A stretch of 64,000 bases of DNA from Hyphomicrobiaceae bacterium (GTDB lineage: Bacteria; Pseudomonadota; Alphaproteobacteria; Rhizobiales; Hyphomicrobiaceae): contig JACKJH010000002.1 of the NCBI GenBank assembly GCA_020638055.1, positions 584,750-648,749 of the forward strand. Direction: 5' to 3'. A program made the position numbers and the translations under genes. The notes under the pieces were generated by a model that was not told where the DNA came from, did no database searches, and saw only the letters and a program-made list of their open reading frames with translations. Positions 1 to 8,602 of the stretch are shown piece by piece. Every line of letters starts with the position of its first letter. Position 1 is the stretch's first letter.

Positions 1-1
1 G

Positions 2-334
2 ACCACGCTCACCCTGCCGCGGCGGGCCACGATAGAAGGTTCGATCCAATTTCCCGGCCCTGTCATTATTGAAGGAACACTCATCGGAGAAATCCGTTCC
101 GCGTCGGTTGTCGTCAGCGAACGCGGTCTGGTCGATGGGTCAATTGGTGCGGGAACTGTGACGGTGCTCGGCGAGGTCACTGGAGATATCTACGCCGTCA
201 ACCTCACACTGAAGACAGCCTGCACCGTCTATGGCAACATCTATCATCGCCACCTCACGCTTGAAAATGGCTGCTATTTTGAAGGCAAATCCCGCCGCCA
301 CAATGAACCGCTCGCAATGGCACCTGGCCCGTGA
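2..334 (+). CDS. Bactofilin family protein (5' end missing)
   Basis: The window opens inside this reading frame, which ends in TGA at 332-334; about 110 residues are visible. They form short repeating beta-strand units rich in Gly, Val and Ile (GDIYAVNLTL, YGNIYHRHLTLENG, EGKSRRH), the pattern of the bactofilin (DUF583) right-handed beta-helix. Bactofilins polymerise without nucleotide into membrane-associated cytoskeletal filaments and often scaffold cell-wall enzymes. The N-terminus lies outside the window, so its length and any membrane-binding tail cannot be judged. The next gene converges on it with only a few bases between the stop codons. Family assignment is from fold pattern and recall. 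Confidence 0.72.
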   Translation, partial: TTLTLPRRATIEGSIQFPGPVIIEGTLIGEIRSASVVVSERGLVDGSIGAGTVTVLGEVTGDIYAVNLTLKTACTVYGNIYHRHLTLENGCYFEGKSRRHNEPLAMAPGP

Positions 335-341
335 GAAGAGG

Positions 342-896
342 TTAGCGAGAGTTCTCCCCCGTTAACTGTTCCAGCACCTCGTGCGCATGCACATCCGGGG
401 GATGAACCGGATATATGCACGCCGTGATCCGGCCGTCCTCGGCGAAAATCGTTAAGCGCTTCAAAAACGTCACGCCGCCGGCTTCGAACCGCGGCAACGA
501 CAAAGCGTCGGCAAAGCGCCATCCCTTATCGGACAAGAGCGGGAAAGTCAGCGCTGCTCGGCGCGCAAACGCCTGCTGGTATGCACTCTCCTGCCCACTC
601 AGGCCAAAAACCTTCACGCCATTCACTGCAAACAGTGGCATGCAATCGCGGAAGCCCTCAGCCTCCGGCGTAGAGCCGTGCGCCCCAGCAATGTCGTCCC
701 AACCAGGCGGATTGGGCTGGCCGGGAGCACCGGTGTAGGGATACGCAAAGATAACAACACGGCCAGCCAACCTGGAAAGGTCGATGGCAACGCCCGCCGA
801 AGATGGAAGCGATAGTGCGGGCAACTTCGTTCCAGCGACAAGGTGATCTGCGCCGCCATCGTCATCTGGCGCCGGCCAGGGCCAGGGATCAGTCAT
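342..896 (-). CDS. Peroxiredoxin-like protein lacking the usual peroxidatic cysteine
   Basis: 184 residues with a thioredoxin-fold AhpC/TSA layout: LPALSLPSSAG early strand, VVIFAYPYTGAPGQP, then GAHGSTPEAEGFRD, and KVFGLSGQESAYQQ with LTFPLLSDKGWRFADAL. Relatives of this subfamily, as I recall them, carry GCTPQSC with the peroxidatic cysteine in the TPxxC-type loop. Here Ser75 sits at that place and the second cysteine is Glu; the only nearby Cys is Cys85. The protein may therefore be a degenerate or non-canonical peroxiredoxin. I chose the ATG at 896 (MTDPW) over an upstream in-frame start that would add 13 residues unlike the family. It is followed closely by the converging bactofilin gene. 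Confidence 0.75.
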   Translation of the reverse strand: MTDPWPWPAPDDDGGADHLVAGTKLPALSLPSSAGVAIDLSRLAGRVVIFAYPYTGAPGQPNPPGWDDIAGAHGSTPEAEGFRDCMPLFAVNGVKVFGLSGQESAYQQAFARRAALTFPLLSDKGWRFADALSLPRFEAGGVTFLKRLTIFAEDGRITACIYPVHPPDVHAHEVLEQLTGENSR

Positions 897-1400
897 TTTC
901 CACCCGTTTTTCGTACAGCAACAACCAAGCACCAATTATCAGATTTTCAATTTCAGTGCGCAGTTGGGTGCATCGTTGCCAATCTAAAACATCCCAAAGG
1001 AAATGGCGCAGGTGGGGTTTGTCTTTCGCTCACGGCGCAGTTCGCTCGTTTGACGCTCGCGGCGCGGGCGCGGGCGCGGCCCGGTCGGCCGGTTCGCTTT
1101 GCTCCTTCTGCGTGGCGCAGGTCGCTTGCGCGGCTGGCTGCGAGGTATTGCCCCTCACTTTGCCGTGAGGCTTGACACTTGGAACTTGCCATATTTGTAA
1201 TACTATATCATAACACTATCGGAACGAACGCTTGCCACGCGTTTTGGGTCCATTGGGTCGTCCGGACATCTTCACTCCTGTGATGCCCAGACGGCTTCCC
1301 CGCCGAGTTCGCGCTTGGGGCACATTACTTGTCATTGCGCCTCGTTTGGCCAATGCACGCAGCCCAGCCGCGAATTTTATCTGGCCGCGAGCCCGCCGTT
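897..1400. other. Intergenic stretch without a convincing gene
   Basis: About 500 bp between the peroxiredoxin-like gene and proC. It contains a GC-only simple run near 1064-1080 and several overlapping frames without family features. A weak possibility is a very short basic peptide on the minus strand ending near 1216 (MSGRPNGPKTRGKRSFR). It is preceded by GGAGTGAAG and lies in a frame that overlaps the proC stop. I could not support it as a gene. Confidence 0.4.
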
Positions 1401-2228
1401 TCAACCGGCCAGCTCGCGGCCTCTTTTCGTTGCTGCGGCCACAGCTTCCTCCATGAGATCGCTCATACCAGCACCGACTTGCATCAGCACGGCCAGTGCC
1501 GCGGCCGTGGTGCCGCCTGGTGAGGTCACGTTCTGGCGAAGTTGAGCCGAACTCTCTTTCGATTGGCGCAAAAGTTCACCCGCCCCAGCGACCGTCGCCC
1601 TGGCCAGTTGCGCGGAAAGTTCTGCGTCAAGCCCTTGACGCTCCCCGGCCTTCGCCATCGCCTCGGCCAACAAAAATACATACGCCGGCCCTGATCCCGA
1701 AACGGCTGTCACCGCATCCATCAAGGCTTCGTCATCCACCCAGCCAACCTCTCCGACAGCTTCCAGCAGCGACGTGGCAAGTTCTCTTTGGGCTTCAGTA
1801 ACGTTGGAGTTGGCGACGCATACCGTCATACCCCGCCCAATGGCTGCCGGCGTGTTGGGCATGGCGCGAACGACCGCCACACCACCTGGCAAATACGACT
1901 CAAAGCTAGCCAGCGGCTTCCCTGCAGCGATCGACAGTACCAGCGTGTCAGGAGCAGCCAGACTGGCAAGTCGGGGAAACACGGCCGCCATTGCCTGCGG
2001 CTTCACTGCGACGACGATAACCGCGGGCGGCGTTTCCAATGGACCTACGTCTGCGGCAAAAGCAATGCCGTGCTCATTCAACAGCGCGGCCACTTCCTGC
2101 GGCGGGCCGGGATCCTGAACCAGGACCATTTCGGGGTGCAGGCCGCGCTTGAGCCAGCCGGACAGCATCGCCCCGCCCATTTTACCCGCACCAGCGAGCA
2201 ACAGCGGACCGTCGAGAGAAAGTGTCAT
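1401..2228 (-). CDS. proC: Pyrroline-5-carboxylate reductase
   Basis: 275 residues, the usual length for ProC. It reduces 1-pyrroline-5-carboxylate to L-proline with NAD(P)H in the cytosol, the last step of proline synthesis. The N-terminal Rossmann motif is GAGKMGGAMLSGWLKRG. The signature region near the C-terminus is DAVTAVSGSGPAYVFLLAEAM, followed by VTSPGGTTAAAL, all typical of the family. The ATG at 2228 begins MTLSLDGPLLL. The YbjN-domain gene lies just upstream on the same strand with a gap of about 85 bp, so the two are probably co-transcribed, as in many Hyphomicrobiales. Confidence 0.96.
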   Translation of the reverse strand: MTLSLDGPLLLAGAGKMGGAMLSGWLKRGLHPEMVLVQDPGPPQEVAALLNEHGIAFAADVGPLETPPAVIVVAVKPQAMAAVFPRLASLAAPDTLVLSIAAGKPLASFESYLPGGVAVVRAMPNTPAAIGRGMTVCVANSNVTEAQRELATSLLEAVGEVGWVDDEALMDAVTAVSGSGPAYVFLLAEAMAKAGERQGLDAELSAQLARATVAGAGELLRQSKESSAQLRQNVTSPGGTTAAALAVLMQVGAGMSDLMEEAVAAATKRGRELAG

Positions 2229-2313
2229 GAAATTTTATCCAGTGCCGTTAGGGTTCAACCCCTTGAGGCCCATGGCGTTATCAGTCGCGAGAGCGAAAAA
2301 GCGCAAGAATGCC

Positions 2314-2811
2314 TCAAGCCTGGCCCTCGGTTTCAAACATGGTCGAAACGAGCGCCTCCCGGCTTTCCTTACCCGCCCACACAACGAACTGGAAGGCCTG
2401 ATAATAGCGCTCGCATGCTTCCAGCGCGGCCGAAAGCAGCGCCTCGCACTGCCGCGGCGTCGCCAGCGCGCCGTTGAGCAACAGCCCATGGCGATACATA
2501 ACCAGCCCGTCCTGCGTCCAGATGTCGAAGTGGCCGAGCCACAACTGTTCGTTGATCTGCCCCACGAGACGGTACATCTCACCGACACGGTATTCGGGCA
2601 CCTTGAAATCGAAGGCGCAGGCAAGGTGCAGGGCCTCCAGATCACCGCGCCAGTTCAATGAAACCTGATAGTCGGTCCAGCCGCCTGCAACGACCAGTGT
2701 TAATTCGTCATCGTGGCCACGCTCGCAGGCCCAACCCTGCGAAGCTGCAAGTTGCTCGATGAGATCGATTGGATTGCTGCTGCGCTTGAAGCTGGAATTT
2801 ACCGAGCCCAT
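2314..2811 (-). CDS. YbjN domain-containing protein
   Basis: 165 residues from the ATG at 2811 (MGSVNSSFKRSSNPIDLIEQL). The sequence has the YbjN pattern: an N-terminal helix, a beta-sheet with WTDYQVSLNWRGDLEALHLAC, the EYRVGEMYRLVGQINEQLWLGHFDIW segment and a C-terminal helix pair. YbjN domains resemble type III secretion chaperones and are thought to bind proteins; the role here is unknown. A longer in-frame version (to 2916) adds 35 residues with no family resemblance, so I rejected it. The neighbour downstream is proC, an arrangement common in rhizobial genomes. Confidence 0.88.
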   Translation of the reverse strand: MGSVNSSFKRSSNPIDLIEQLAASQGWACERGHDDELTLVVAGGWTDYQVSLNWRGDLEALHLACAFDFKVPEYRVGEMYRLVGQINEQLWLGHFDIWTQDGLVMYRHGLLLNGALATPRQCEALLSAALEACERYYQAFQFVVWAGKESREALVSTMFETEGQA

Positions 2812-3193
2812 ACCCCACCCTTTGTTGTTTCGCCGGCAGCGCGGTGTGCACTGTCTGACAGGGGGACGAAACCAGAAGCAACGGTTGAGTCGCAAGACGT
2901 GACCGGAATTGTCCACGTTGAATGCGCAATTTTGGCGGTTTTTGCCCCTCAGAGCCGATTTTTGGCCACCTGTTGTGGATCAAAGCCAGGATTGCTCGAC
3001 AATGCTGACAAGTGACATAACGGGACCGATTCAGGTGCGCGAACACCGCGTTGCAATGATTATATACAGCAACGAAATCGCTATCGACAAAACCGCTTTC
3101 GCCGGCCCGATGCAACGCTCTCGCACAGCCACATCCCAGAGCCTGACGTGTGAAGCTGCCTGACAGACAAACAGGTAAAGCGTGTTGGGCGGA
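2812..3193. other. Intergenic region, nothing recognised
   Basis: About 380 bp between the YbjN gene and ubiK, both on the minus strand. Overlapping frames exist but none has a family signature, a good ribosome-binding site or a codon pattern like its neighbours. No tRNA-like fold or strong hairpin was seen by eye. Confidence 0.4.
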
Positions 3194-3448
3194 TTATTGT
3201 CCCGCCAGCCTTGCTTCAAGCGCTGCAATGCGCGCCGCAAGTGCTTCGTTTTCGGCACGCGCTCTTTCAGCCATCGCTTTGATGGCCTCAAATTCCTCCC
3301 GCGAGACGACATCCATTTCACGCAGGATACGCTCGCCCTGTGAACGCGCCATTGTTTCCACTTCGCGCTTCAGTCCCTGCGCAGCACCAGCGGCATCCGT
3401 CATCATACGGGCCAGTTCATCGAGAATCGGGTTGGACGTCTGGGTCAT
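3194..3448 (-). CDS. ubiK: Accessory factor UbiK family protein (BMFP)
   Basis: 84 residues with the UbiK/BMFP layout: a short N-terminal amphipathic stretch (NPILDELARMMTDAAGAAQGLKREVE), a central segment and a C-terminal coiled coil (REEFEAIKAMAERARAENEALAARIAALEARL). UbiK proteins trimerise and assist ubiquinone synthesis under aerobic conditions, with relatives known as membrane-fusogenic BMFP. Length and order fit well. It sits in the typical rhizobial block before lgt, but on the opposite strand to lgt. Confidence 0.9.
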   Translation of the reverse strand: MTQTSNPILDELARMMTDAAGAAQGLKREVETMARSQGERILREMDVVSREEFEAIKAMAERARAENEALAARIAALEARLAGQ

Positions 3449-3658
3449 GGGATCACTCTTTCAAGCCCAGCCGCGCGCTTGCCGATGCAAGCCTCATCGC
3501 GGCGAAATCAAACATCTTCACAGTGTGCAAGACTATGGCGGCAGCCGACGACGGGATCAAGCGTTGCGTGGCAGTCAGCCACGGTGTGGTAAAGCACCGA
3601 TCGAAAACTGCTAAGGGATCGGTCCTAAAGAAGCAGGTGTATCAAAACGGAAAATGAA

Positions 3659-3949
3659 ATGAAGACATTGATTCACTATCTGGCCTCTCTTCCCCACGCC
3701 TGGGTTTCAATTATTGGAGGTATCATCGGCGCGCATCAACTCCATTCCGCTCTCCCCATTAATTTAGCTCAGCCCCTGGAAGCACTTTGGAGTTCACTCA
3801 TCCCAGCGGCCATCGCTACAATAATGACACTGAGAATTGGGTTTTCTGCGGCGCCAGCTTCTGAACATGCACTATTTCAACTCTGGTTTCACAGGCTTTC
3901 AGCAGCGTATCTATTCTTCTTCATGACACTTGCCCTGCTAGCGCTTTAG
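3659..3949 (+). CDS. Small hypothetical membrane protein
   Basis: 96 residues beginning MKTLIHYLASLPHAWVSIIGG. Two or three hydrophobic segments are visible, roughly residues 14-27, 47-62 and 80-96, separated by short loops. Base composition looks more AT-rich than the neighbours and the ribosome-binding site is weak (GGAAAATGA). I do not recognise a family. It lies alone between the divergent ubiK and lgt genes. It may be a real small inner-membrane protein or a lineage-specific open frame. Confidence 0.45.
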   Translation: MKTLIHYLASLPHAWVSIIGGIIGAHQLHSALPINLAQPLEALWSSLIPAAIATIMTLRIGFSAAPASEHALFQLWFHRLSAAYLFFFMTLALLAL

Positions 3950-4161
3950 CCAATAGCGTCAGCCTAAACAACCTGATGCTCATTTGATAATGGGTTTCGG
4001 CCACCATCGTGACAACAAGCCCCGTGCCCTTTTTCTAGCAGGCACAATTGCTACACCGGCGGCATTGATGCGCTAGCAACCCATTGAACTTGACACGGCC
4101 CCGTGTGTGGCCAAAACGTGCCGCCAACGCCCCGCCCCACCGTCAACCGGAGGACCAAAGC

Positions 4162-5022
4162 GTGAGCCTGCTCGCGATTCCATACCCCAACATCGATCCT
4201 GTCGCATTCTCGCTGGGGCCCGTTTCAGTGAAATGGTACGGCCTTGCCTACATGATTGGGCTTCTACTTGGCTGGTGGTATGTCAAGAAACTCGTTTCCA
4301 CCGACAGGCTTTGGCGGCACAATCACTCGCCGCTCAATGTCAATATGATGGATGACCTGCTGCTCGTCGTCACCTTAGGCGTCGTCGTCGGCGGGCGCTT
4401 GGGCCACGTGCTGTTTTATGAACCCACCTATTACCTCTCCCGTCCGATGGAGATCCTCAAGATTTGGCAAGGTGGCATGGCCTTCCATGGAGGTGCTGTC
4501 GGCGTCACACTGGCAATGTGGGCATTTTCGGTCTGGCGCAAGGTTTCCATGCACTCCATTTCCGACGTTGTCACGGCTGCCGTTCCCATTGGCCTTTTCT
4601 TCGGCCGCACAGCCAACTTCATAAATTCGGAAGTTGTCGGCACAGTCTCCAATGTGCCTTGGGCGATGGCATTTCCCGGCTACGGGCCAGAGCCGCGCCA
4701 CCCGGCCATGCTGTATGAAGCCTGGTTGGAAGGAGCGGTGCTGTTTCTAATTCTTGCCTGGCTGATCTGGAAACGCGGATCATTGAAGATGCCAGGCTAT
4801 ACCGTCGGTGCCTTCCTGCTGGGCTATGGTGTGTTCCGCATTTTCTGCGAACTCTTCAAGATTGAGGAATACCGCCAGCCATTCGAAGGCATCGGCATAA
4901 CTCGCGGCATGATCTACTCGGTGCCGATGGTACTGCTTGGCGCTTATCTCATGTGGCGCGCCAAGCGCGTTGCGGCGCGCGATGGCGGCGCGTCAGCTTC
5001 GGCTGGCACCAACGCTTCATGA
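4162..5022 (+). CDS. lgt: Prolipoprotein diacylglyceryl transferase
   Basis: 286 residues with about seven membrane segments. Lgt transfers diacylglycerol from phosphatidylglycerol to the lipobox cysteine of prolipoproteins at the inner membrane. Family motifs seen are GGMAFHGGAVGV (H-GG motif), GRTANFINSEVVG with the conserved Arg and Asn, and a final GMIYSVPMVLLGAYLM helix. I chose the GTG at 4162 because GGAGG lies 8 bases before it; the upstream ATG at 4084 adds 26 residues of non-family sequence. The stop overlaps the start of the next gene (ATGA), showing translational coupling with midA. Confidence 0.95.
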   Translation: MSLLAIPYPNIDPVAFSLGPVSVKWYGLAYMIGLLLGWWYVKKLVSTDRLWRHNHSPLNVNMMDDLLLVVTLGVVVGGRLGHVLFYEPTYYLSRPMEILKIWQGGMAFHGGAVGVTLAMWAFSVWRKVSMHSISDVVTAAVPIGLFFGRTANFINSEVVGTVSNVPWAMAFPGYGPEPRHPAMLYEAWLEGAVLFLILAWLIWKRGSLKMPGYTVGAFLLGYGVFRIFCELFKIEEYRQPFEGIGITRGMIYSVPMVLLGAYLMWRAKRVAARDGGASASAGTNAS

Positions 5023-6188
5023 GCGAAAGAACGCCTGATACCGATCTGCCCTATGACGGCGATCTGCGTCGCAACACGCCCTTGGCCCTGAAGCTGAAGG
5101 ATCGCATCCGCGCAGAAGGTCCGGTAACTATTGCTGAATACATGCGCGCCTGCCTTTGCGACCCCGAGCATGGCTATTACGTCAAACAACAAGGTATCGG
5201 CGCTCAAGGTGACTTCGTCACCGCGCCGGAGATTTCGCAGATCTTTGGCGAATTGATTGGTCTTTGGTCCGCTGTCGTATGGCAGCAGATGGGCATGCCG
5301 CAACGTTTCAATCTGGTGGAGCTGGGACCCGGTCGCGGCACCATGCTGCAAGATGCCTTGCGCGCAACCAAAATCGTTCCAGGTTTTCTCGACGCAGCCA
5401 CGCTTATCCTGGTCGATGTCGCGCCGACGGACCGCCTCGCGGATGTTTTCGCGGCGCATCTTCCACGGACCCGCGTTCATCATTTGCACAACGTAGGCGG
5501 CATACCCGGCGACATTCCCACGATCCTTGTAGGCAATGAGTTCTTGGATACGTGTCCGGTGCAGCAATACGTTGTGCAACAAGACCGGGTCGTCATTCGC
5601 GCGATCGGCCTCGACAGCAATGACAGACTGGACTTTGTCACGCGACCCTGCGGCGATCAAAACGATACGGCCGACGTCTTCGCAGCCAATCCCGGGCTTC
5701 GTGACGCTGATTGCTACGAAGCACAGGATTTAAGCGTTCTGCATAAACTGCGCATGCATCGCACGGCACCCTGGACTGCGCTGTTTCTTGATTATGGTCA
5801 TTACGATCCACAACGTGGTGAGGATCACCAGGCCGTTGGTGAAACTTTTCAAGCTGTGCGCAATCACAAGTATGAGCACCCGCTCACGTCACCAGGAGAA
5901 GCCGACCTGACCTGCCAGGTTGACTTCAACGACGTGAAGCGCTGGCTTGAACACAACCTGTCGCATGATGTTCCGCCAGTGGTCGTTGATGGCCCCATCA
6001 CGCAAGCAGAGTTCCTTGGTGCGCTTGGCATCATGGAGCGCGCCTCGCGCCTCATGACCGCCAACCCCAAAATCGCGCACGAAATTGAACTCGCCGTCGC
6101 TCGCCTAATGGCCGTGCCAGGCATGGGCAACCGGTTTAAGGTGATCGGCGCACGCTCACCCTCATTGCCAAGGTTGCCTGGGTTTTGA
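5019..6188 (+). CDS. SAM-dependent methyltransferase, MidA/NDUFAF7 family
   Basis: 389 residues. The SAM-binding motif VELGPGRGTMLQDALRATK, the following EFLDTCPVQQYV and the terminal GMGNRFKVI segment match the MidA/NDUFAF7 family. The mitochondrial homologue methylates a complex I subunit arginine; bacterial members sit beside lgt in Hyphomicrobiales. It starts at the ATG overlapping the lgt stop codon (ATGA), so it is translated from the lgt mRNA. The next gene in most relatives, pgeF, is here displaced to 10.6 kb by an opposite-strand block. Confidence 0.9.
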   Translation: MSERTPDTDLPYDGDLRRNTPLALKLKDRIRAEGPVTIAEYMRACLCDPEHGYYVKQQGIGAQGDFVTAPEISQIFGELIGLWSAVVWQQMGMPQRFNLVELGPGRGTMLQDALRATKIVPGFLDAATLILVDVAPTDRLADVFAAHLPRTRVHHLHNVGGIPGDIPTILVGNEFLDTCPVQQYVVQQDRVVIRAIGLDSNDRLDFVTRPCGDQNDTADVFAANPGLRDADCYEAQDLSVLHKLRMHRTAPWTALFLDYGHYDPQRGEDHQAVGETFQAVRNHKYEHPLTSPGEADLTCQVDFNDVKRWLEHNLSHDVPPVVVDGPITQAEFLGALGIMERASRLMTANPKIAHEIELAVARLMAVPGMGNRFKVIGARSPSLPRLPGF

Positions 6189-6227
6189 GACGGAATGGCA
6201 GACAAGGCAACCAACGCCCCGTTCCCA

Positions 6228-7946
6228 TCAAGCCGGAGCCTTGTGAACACTGTGCCAATGGTCGACAGCATCGTCGGCGGTTGTGGCATAGCGCACCAGC
6301 GGCTTTCGCAAACCGGCAATGAGCAGGGTTCGACGCACAGATTTGCCGGCACCTGCAAAATATATTCGCGTACCGGAACGGTGCAGACGTTCAACGAAAC
6401 CCTCCAATGCCTTTGCCGCGGTACTGTCCACCAGTGGCACCTCGGAGAAGTCGAGCACAAACGCCTTGGGGTATCGTCCAATGCGATCGAGCACGCCGCC
6501 AACTGCCGCCGTGGCTCCGAAAAAGAAGGCACCGGAAATCTGGTAAACAACAATGTCACCGCTTGCTGCATCAGGATCGTAGACAGACCTTGCCGCTCCG
6601 GTTGCATCAGCTTCATCGGTAGGAATAACCCGCTGCCCTGTCTCCACTTCGACGGCCTCAGCCATGCGGTGCAAAAACAGGAAAGACCCAAGCGTGACAC
6701 CGACGCCGATCGCAAGTGTCAGGTCTTCAAAAATGGTCAACAAGAAGGTGACCATCAAAACGAGCGCATCGCCCCATGAGGTACGCAACAGGCTCCAGAA
6801 CTCTTCTTTCTCCGCCATGTTCCAGGCGACAATGGCCAGCACCGCGCCAAGGCTGGCAAGCGGTATGTAGGAGGCGAGCGGTGCAGCAACCAGCATGAAC
6901 AACAAAATGTAGATCGCGTGCAAAATTCCCGACACCGGGCCATGCGCGCCAGAACGCACGTTGGTAGCGGTGCGGGCGATTGTTCCGGTCGCACACATGC
7001 CGCCAAACGCAACCGATGCAATGTTGGCTGTACCCTGCGCCACCAGTTCACAGTTGGAGCGATGTTTGCGCCCCGTCATGCCATCGGCAACAACTGCCGA
7101 TAGGAGTGATTCAATTGAGCCCAACAGCGCTATGGCGATGGCGTCAGGAAACACCGCATGGATCTTTGCAAAACTCAGCGCTGGCAAATCGGGGAACGGC
7201 AAAGTGCGTGGCAATTCGCCGAACTTCGTACCGATCGTCGCCACGTCGAGATTGAACAGATACGTTGCAAGAGCGGCAATCCCGACGGCGATCAGCAATC
7301 CCGGCCAAGTCGGCCGAAAGCGGCGCAACACGAGAATGATACCGATCGACAGCACCGCTAGTATCACCGCGGTGACGTTGAGGGTGTGAATGGTGCTGCT
7401 AATGGCGCCGATCTTGGGGATCAAGGCGGCTGGCTCGTTGGGCAGATCCAGGCCCAGCAGCTCCTTCACCTGGCTTGCAAAAATTATGACGGCGATGCCT
7501 GCGGTGAAACCCACGGTGACGGGAAACGGAATGTATTTGATCGTAGTCCCAAGTCGCAACAAACCGATGGCGATCATCATGACACCCGCCATCATGGTTG
7601 CGAGCACCAGTCCATCGTATCCATGCCGCTCGACGATTGTGGCAATGAGCACAATAAATGCGCCGGCTGGTCCGCCGATCTGAAAACGGCTACCACCCAG
7701 CGCCGAGATGATGAAGCCACCGATGATAGCCGTGTAAAGACCCTTCTCAGGCGACAAACCCGAACCAATCGCAATGGCCATCGAAAGTGGCAGAGCGACG
7801 ATGGCGACGGTCAATCCGGCAATCGCATCCGCTCTGAACTGCGCCCACCCATACCCATCGCGCAGCACCGTCACGAGCTTGGGCGTAAATAGATCGGCAA
7901 ACGTCGGCTCGGGTGCTCTAAGGCTTTTGCGCGCAGGCAGGCTCAT
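6228..7946 (-). CDS. SulP family anion transporter with STAS domain
   Basis: 572 residues. Residues up to about 430 are highly hydrophobic with the SulP signature around ALPLSMAIAIGSGLSPEKGLYTAI and a series of 10-14 membrane spans. The C-terminal part (about 450-570) is a STAS domain with VLDFSEVPLVDSTAAKALEGF, where the Asp-Ser pair is the usual regulatory site. SulP proteins move sulfate, bicarbonate or dicarboxylates; the substrate cannot be read from sequence. The start at 7946 follows GAGGAG; a longer frame adds 20 residues without support. An XRE regulator lies 84 bp upstream on the same strand, probably in one transcript. Confidence 0.92.
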   Translation of the reverse strand: MSLPARKSLRAPEPTFADLFTPKLVTVLRDGYGWAQFRADAIAGLTVAIVALPLSMAIAIGSGLSPEKGLYTAIIGGFIISALGGSRFQIGGPAGAFIVLIATIVERHGYDGLVLATMMAGVMMIAIGLLRLGTTIKYIPFPVTVGFTAGIAVIIFASQVKELLGLDLPNEPAALIPKIGAISSTIHTLNVTAVILAVLSIGIILVLRRFRPTWPGLLIAVGIAALATYLFNLDVATIGTKFGELPRTLPFPDLPALSFAKIHAVFPDAIAIALLGSIESLLSAVVADGMTGRKHRSNCELVAQGTANIASVAFGGMCATGTIARTATNVRSGAHGPVSGILHAIYILLFMLVAAPLASYIPLASLGAVLAIVAWNMAEKEEFWSLLRTSWGDALVLMVTFLLTIFEDLTLAIGVGVTLGSFLFLHRMAEAVEVETGQRVIPTDEADATGAARSVYDPDAASGDIVVYQISGAFFFGATAAVGGVLDRIGRYPKAFVLDFSEVPLVDSTAAKALEGFVERLHRSGTRIYFAGAGKSVRRTLLIAGLRKPLVRYATTADDAVDHWHSVHKAPA

Positions 7947-8030
7947 GTGTATCCACTCCTCATAGCAAGGAGCGGCGGGATCGTCGTTGTCGTACTCGGC
8001 GGTCACCGTCGCAATGAATGGCTTGGTTCG

Positions 8031-8411
8031 TCAGGTTTTTCTCCGGCGAACCTGGGTTTTTGGTTTGGCTTTGGTGCTGGGCTTGGCTTTTGCGCTTGCT
8101 TTGCTCTTCGGGGCAGCCTTGGTTTTGCCGGTGGCTTTGCCGGCAACCTCACCAGCACCGCTCGTCGCCGCTTTGAATCGAACGCCGCGGCCTTGCCCCT
8201 GACTGATCAGGTTCTCGCCGATGAGTTCAATCCCTGCCAGCTCAAAAGCGTCCACGACTTTCATTAAGGTATCGACCACCCCACGAACGTTGCCGGTGCT
8301 GGCTTCCATGCGCTGGATGGTGGGCAATGACACACCTGCAAGATCGGCCAACTTCTGTTGGTCGATGCCAAGAAGCGCCCTTGCGGCGCGCATTTGTGCA
8401 GCAGTAATCAT
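8031..8411 (-). CDS. XRE-type helix-turn-helix regulator with histone H1-like tail
   Basis: 126 residues in two parts. Residues 1-60 form a Cro/CI-type HTH (AARALLGIDQQKLADLAGVSLPTIQRMEAS). From about residue 85 the tail is almost only Lys, Ala, Pro, Ser and Thr (KTKAAPKSKASAKAKPSTKAKPKTQVRRRKT), like histone H1 and AlgP-type DNA-coating tails. Such a tail would add non-specific DNA binding; this is inference. A perfect 13-bp inverted repeat lies 40-72 bp before the start and is a likely self-regulatory operator. The SulP gene follows 84 bp downstream, so this protein may control it. Confidence 0.85.
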   Translation of the reverse strand: MITAAQMRAARALLGIDQQKLADLAGVSLPTIQRMEASTGNVRGVVDTLMKVVDAFELAGIELIGENLISQGQGRGVRFKAATSGAGEVAGKATGKTKAAPKSKASAKAKPSTKAKPKTQVRRRKT

Positions 8412-8450
8412 TCAGGCCCCATTCAATATCTCAATATAGAGTGATTGGAT

Positions 8451-8483
8451 ATGTATAGTCATGTAAATAACATGACTATACAT
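8451..8483. promoter_or_regulatory. Perfect 13-bp inverted repeat before the XRE gene
   Basis: Arms ATGTATAGTCATG (8451-8463) and CATGACTATACAT (8471-8483) are exact reverse complements separated by 7 bases (TAAATAA). The centre is AT-rich. The position just upstream of the regulator and absence of a U-tract suggest a dimer-binding operator rather than a terminator. Confidence 0.7.
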
Positions 8484-8528
8484 GCGTCATGTTTGCGCAC
8501 GACTACTCCGCCAGCGGAAGCGGGTGAC

Positions 8529-8569
8529 AAATAAAAAAAACAGGCTCAAACGCGCGGTTTGAGCCTGTT
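8529..8569 (-). terminator. Rho-independent terminator of the DEAD-box helicase gene
   Basis: Arms 8557-8569 and 8539-8551 form a perfect 13-bp stem (AACAGGCTCAAAC and complement) with a 5-base loop GCGCG. On the minus strand it is followed by a run of T residues (A-run 8529-8540 on the plus strand), 34 bases after the helicase stop codon. Confidence 0.92.
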
Positions 8570-8602
8570 GTCAAATATTCCAGAGCCCGTTGTCAGGCTG
8601 GC

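Noticed and set aside
1216..1404. Small basic ORF overlapping the proC stop
   Set aside because: Starts with TTG, no family match, composition typical of GC-rich noise; the short terminal peptide with GGAGTG upstream could not be supported.
2235..2645. Alternative frame over the YbjN gene
   Set aside because: Arg/Ser-rich shadow translation without family features; YbjN explains the region.
4084..4161. Extended N-terminus of Lgt
   Set aside because: No similarity to the family and a strong GGAGG precedes the GTG at 4162.
5864..6715. Minus-strand frame of 283 codons across the midA-SulP junction
   Set aside because: Overlaps two well-supported genes and has Ser/Arg-rich shadow composition.
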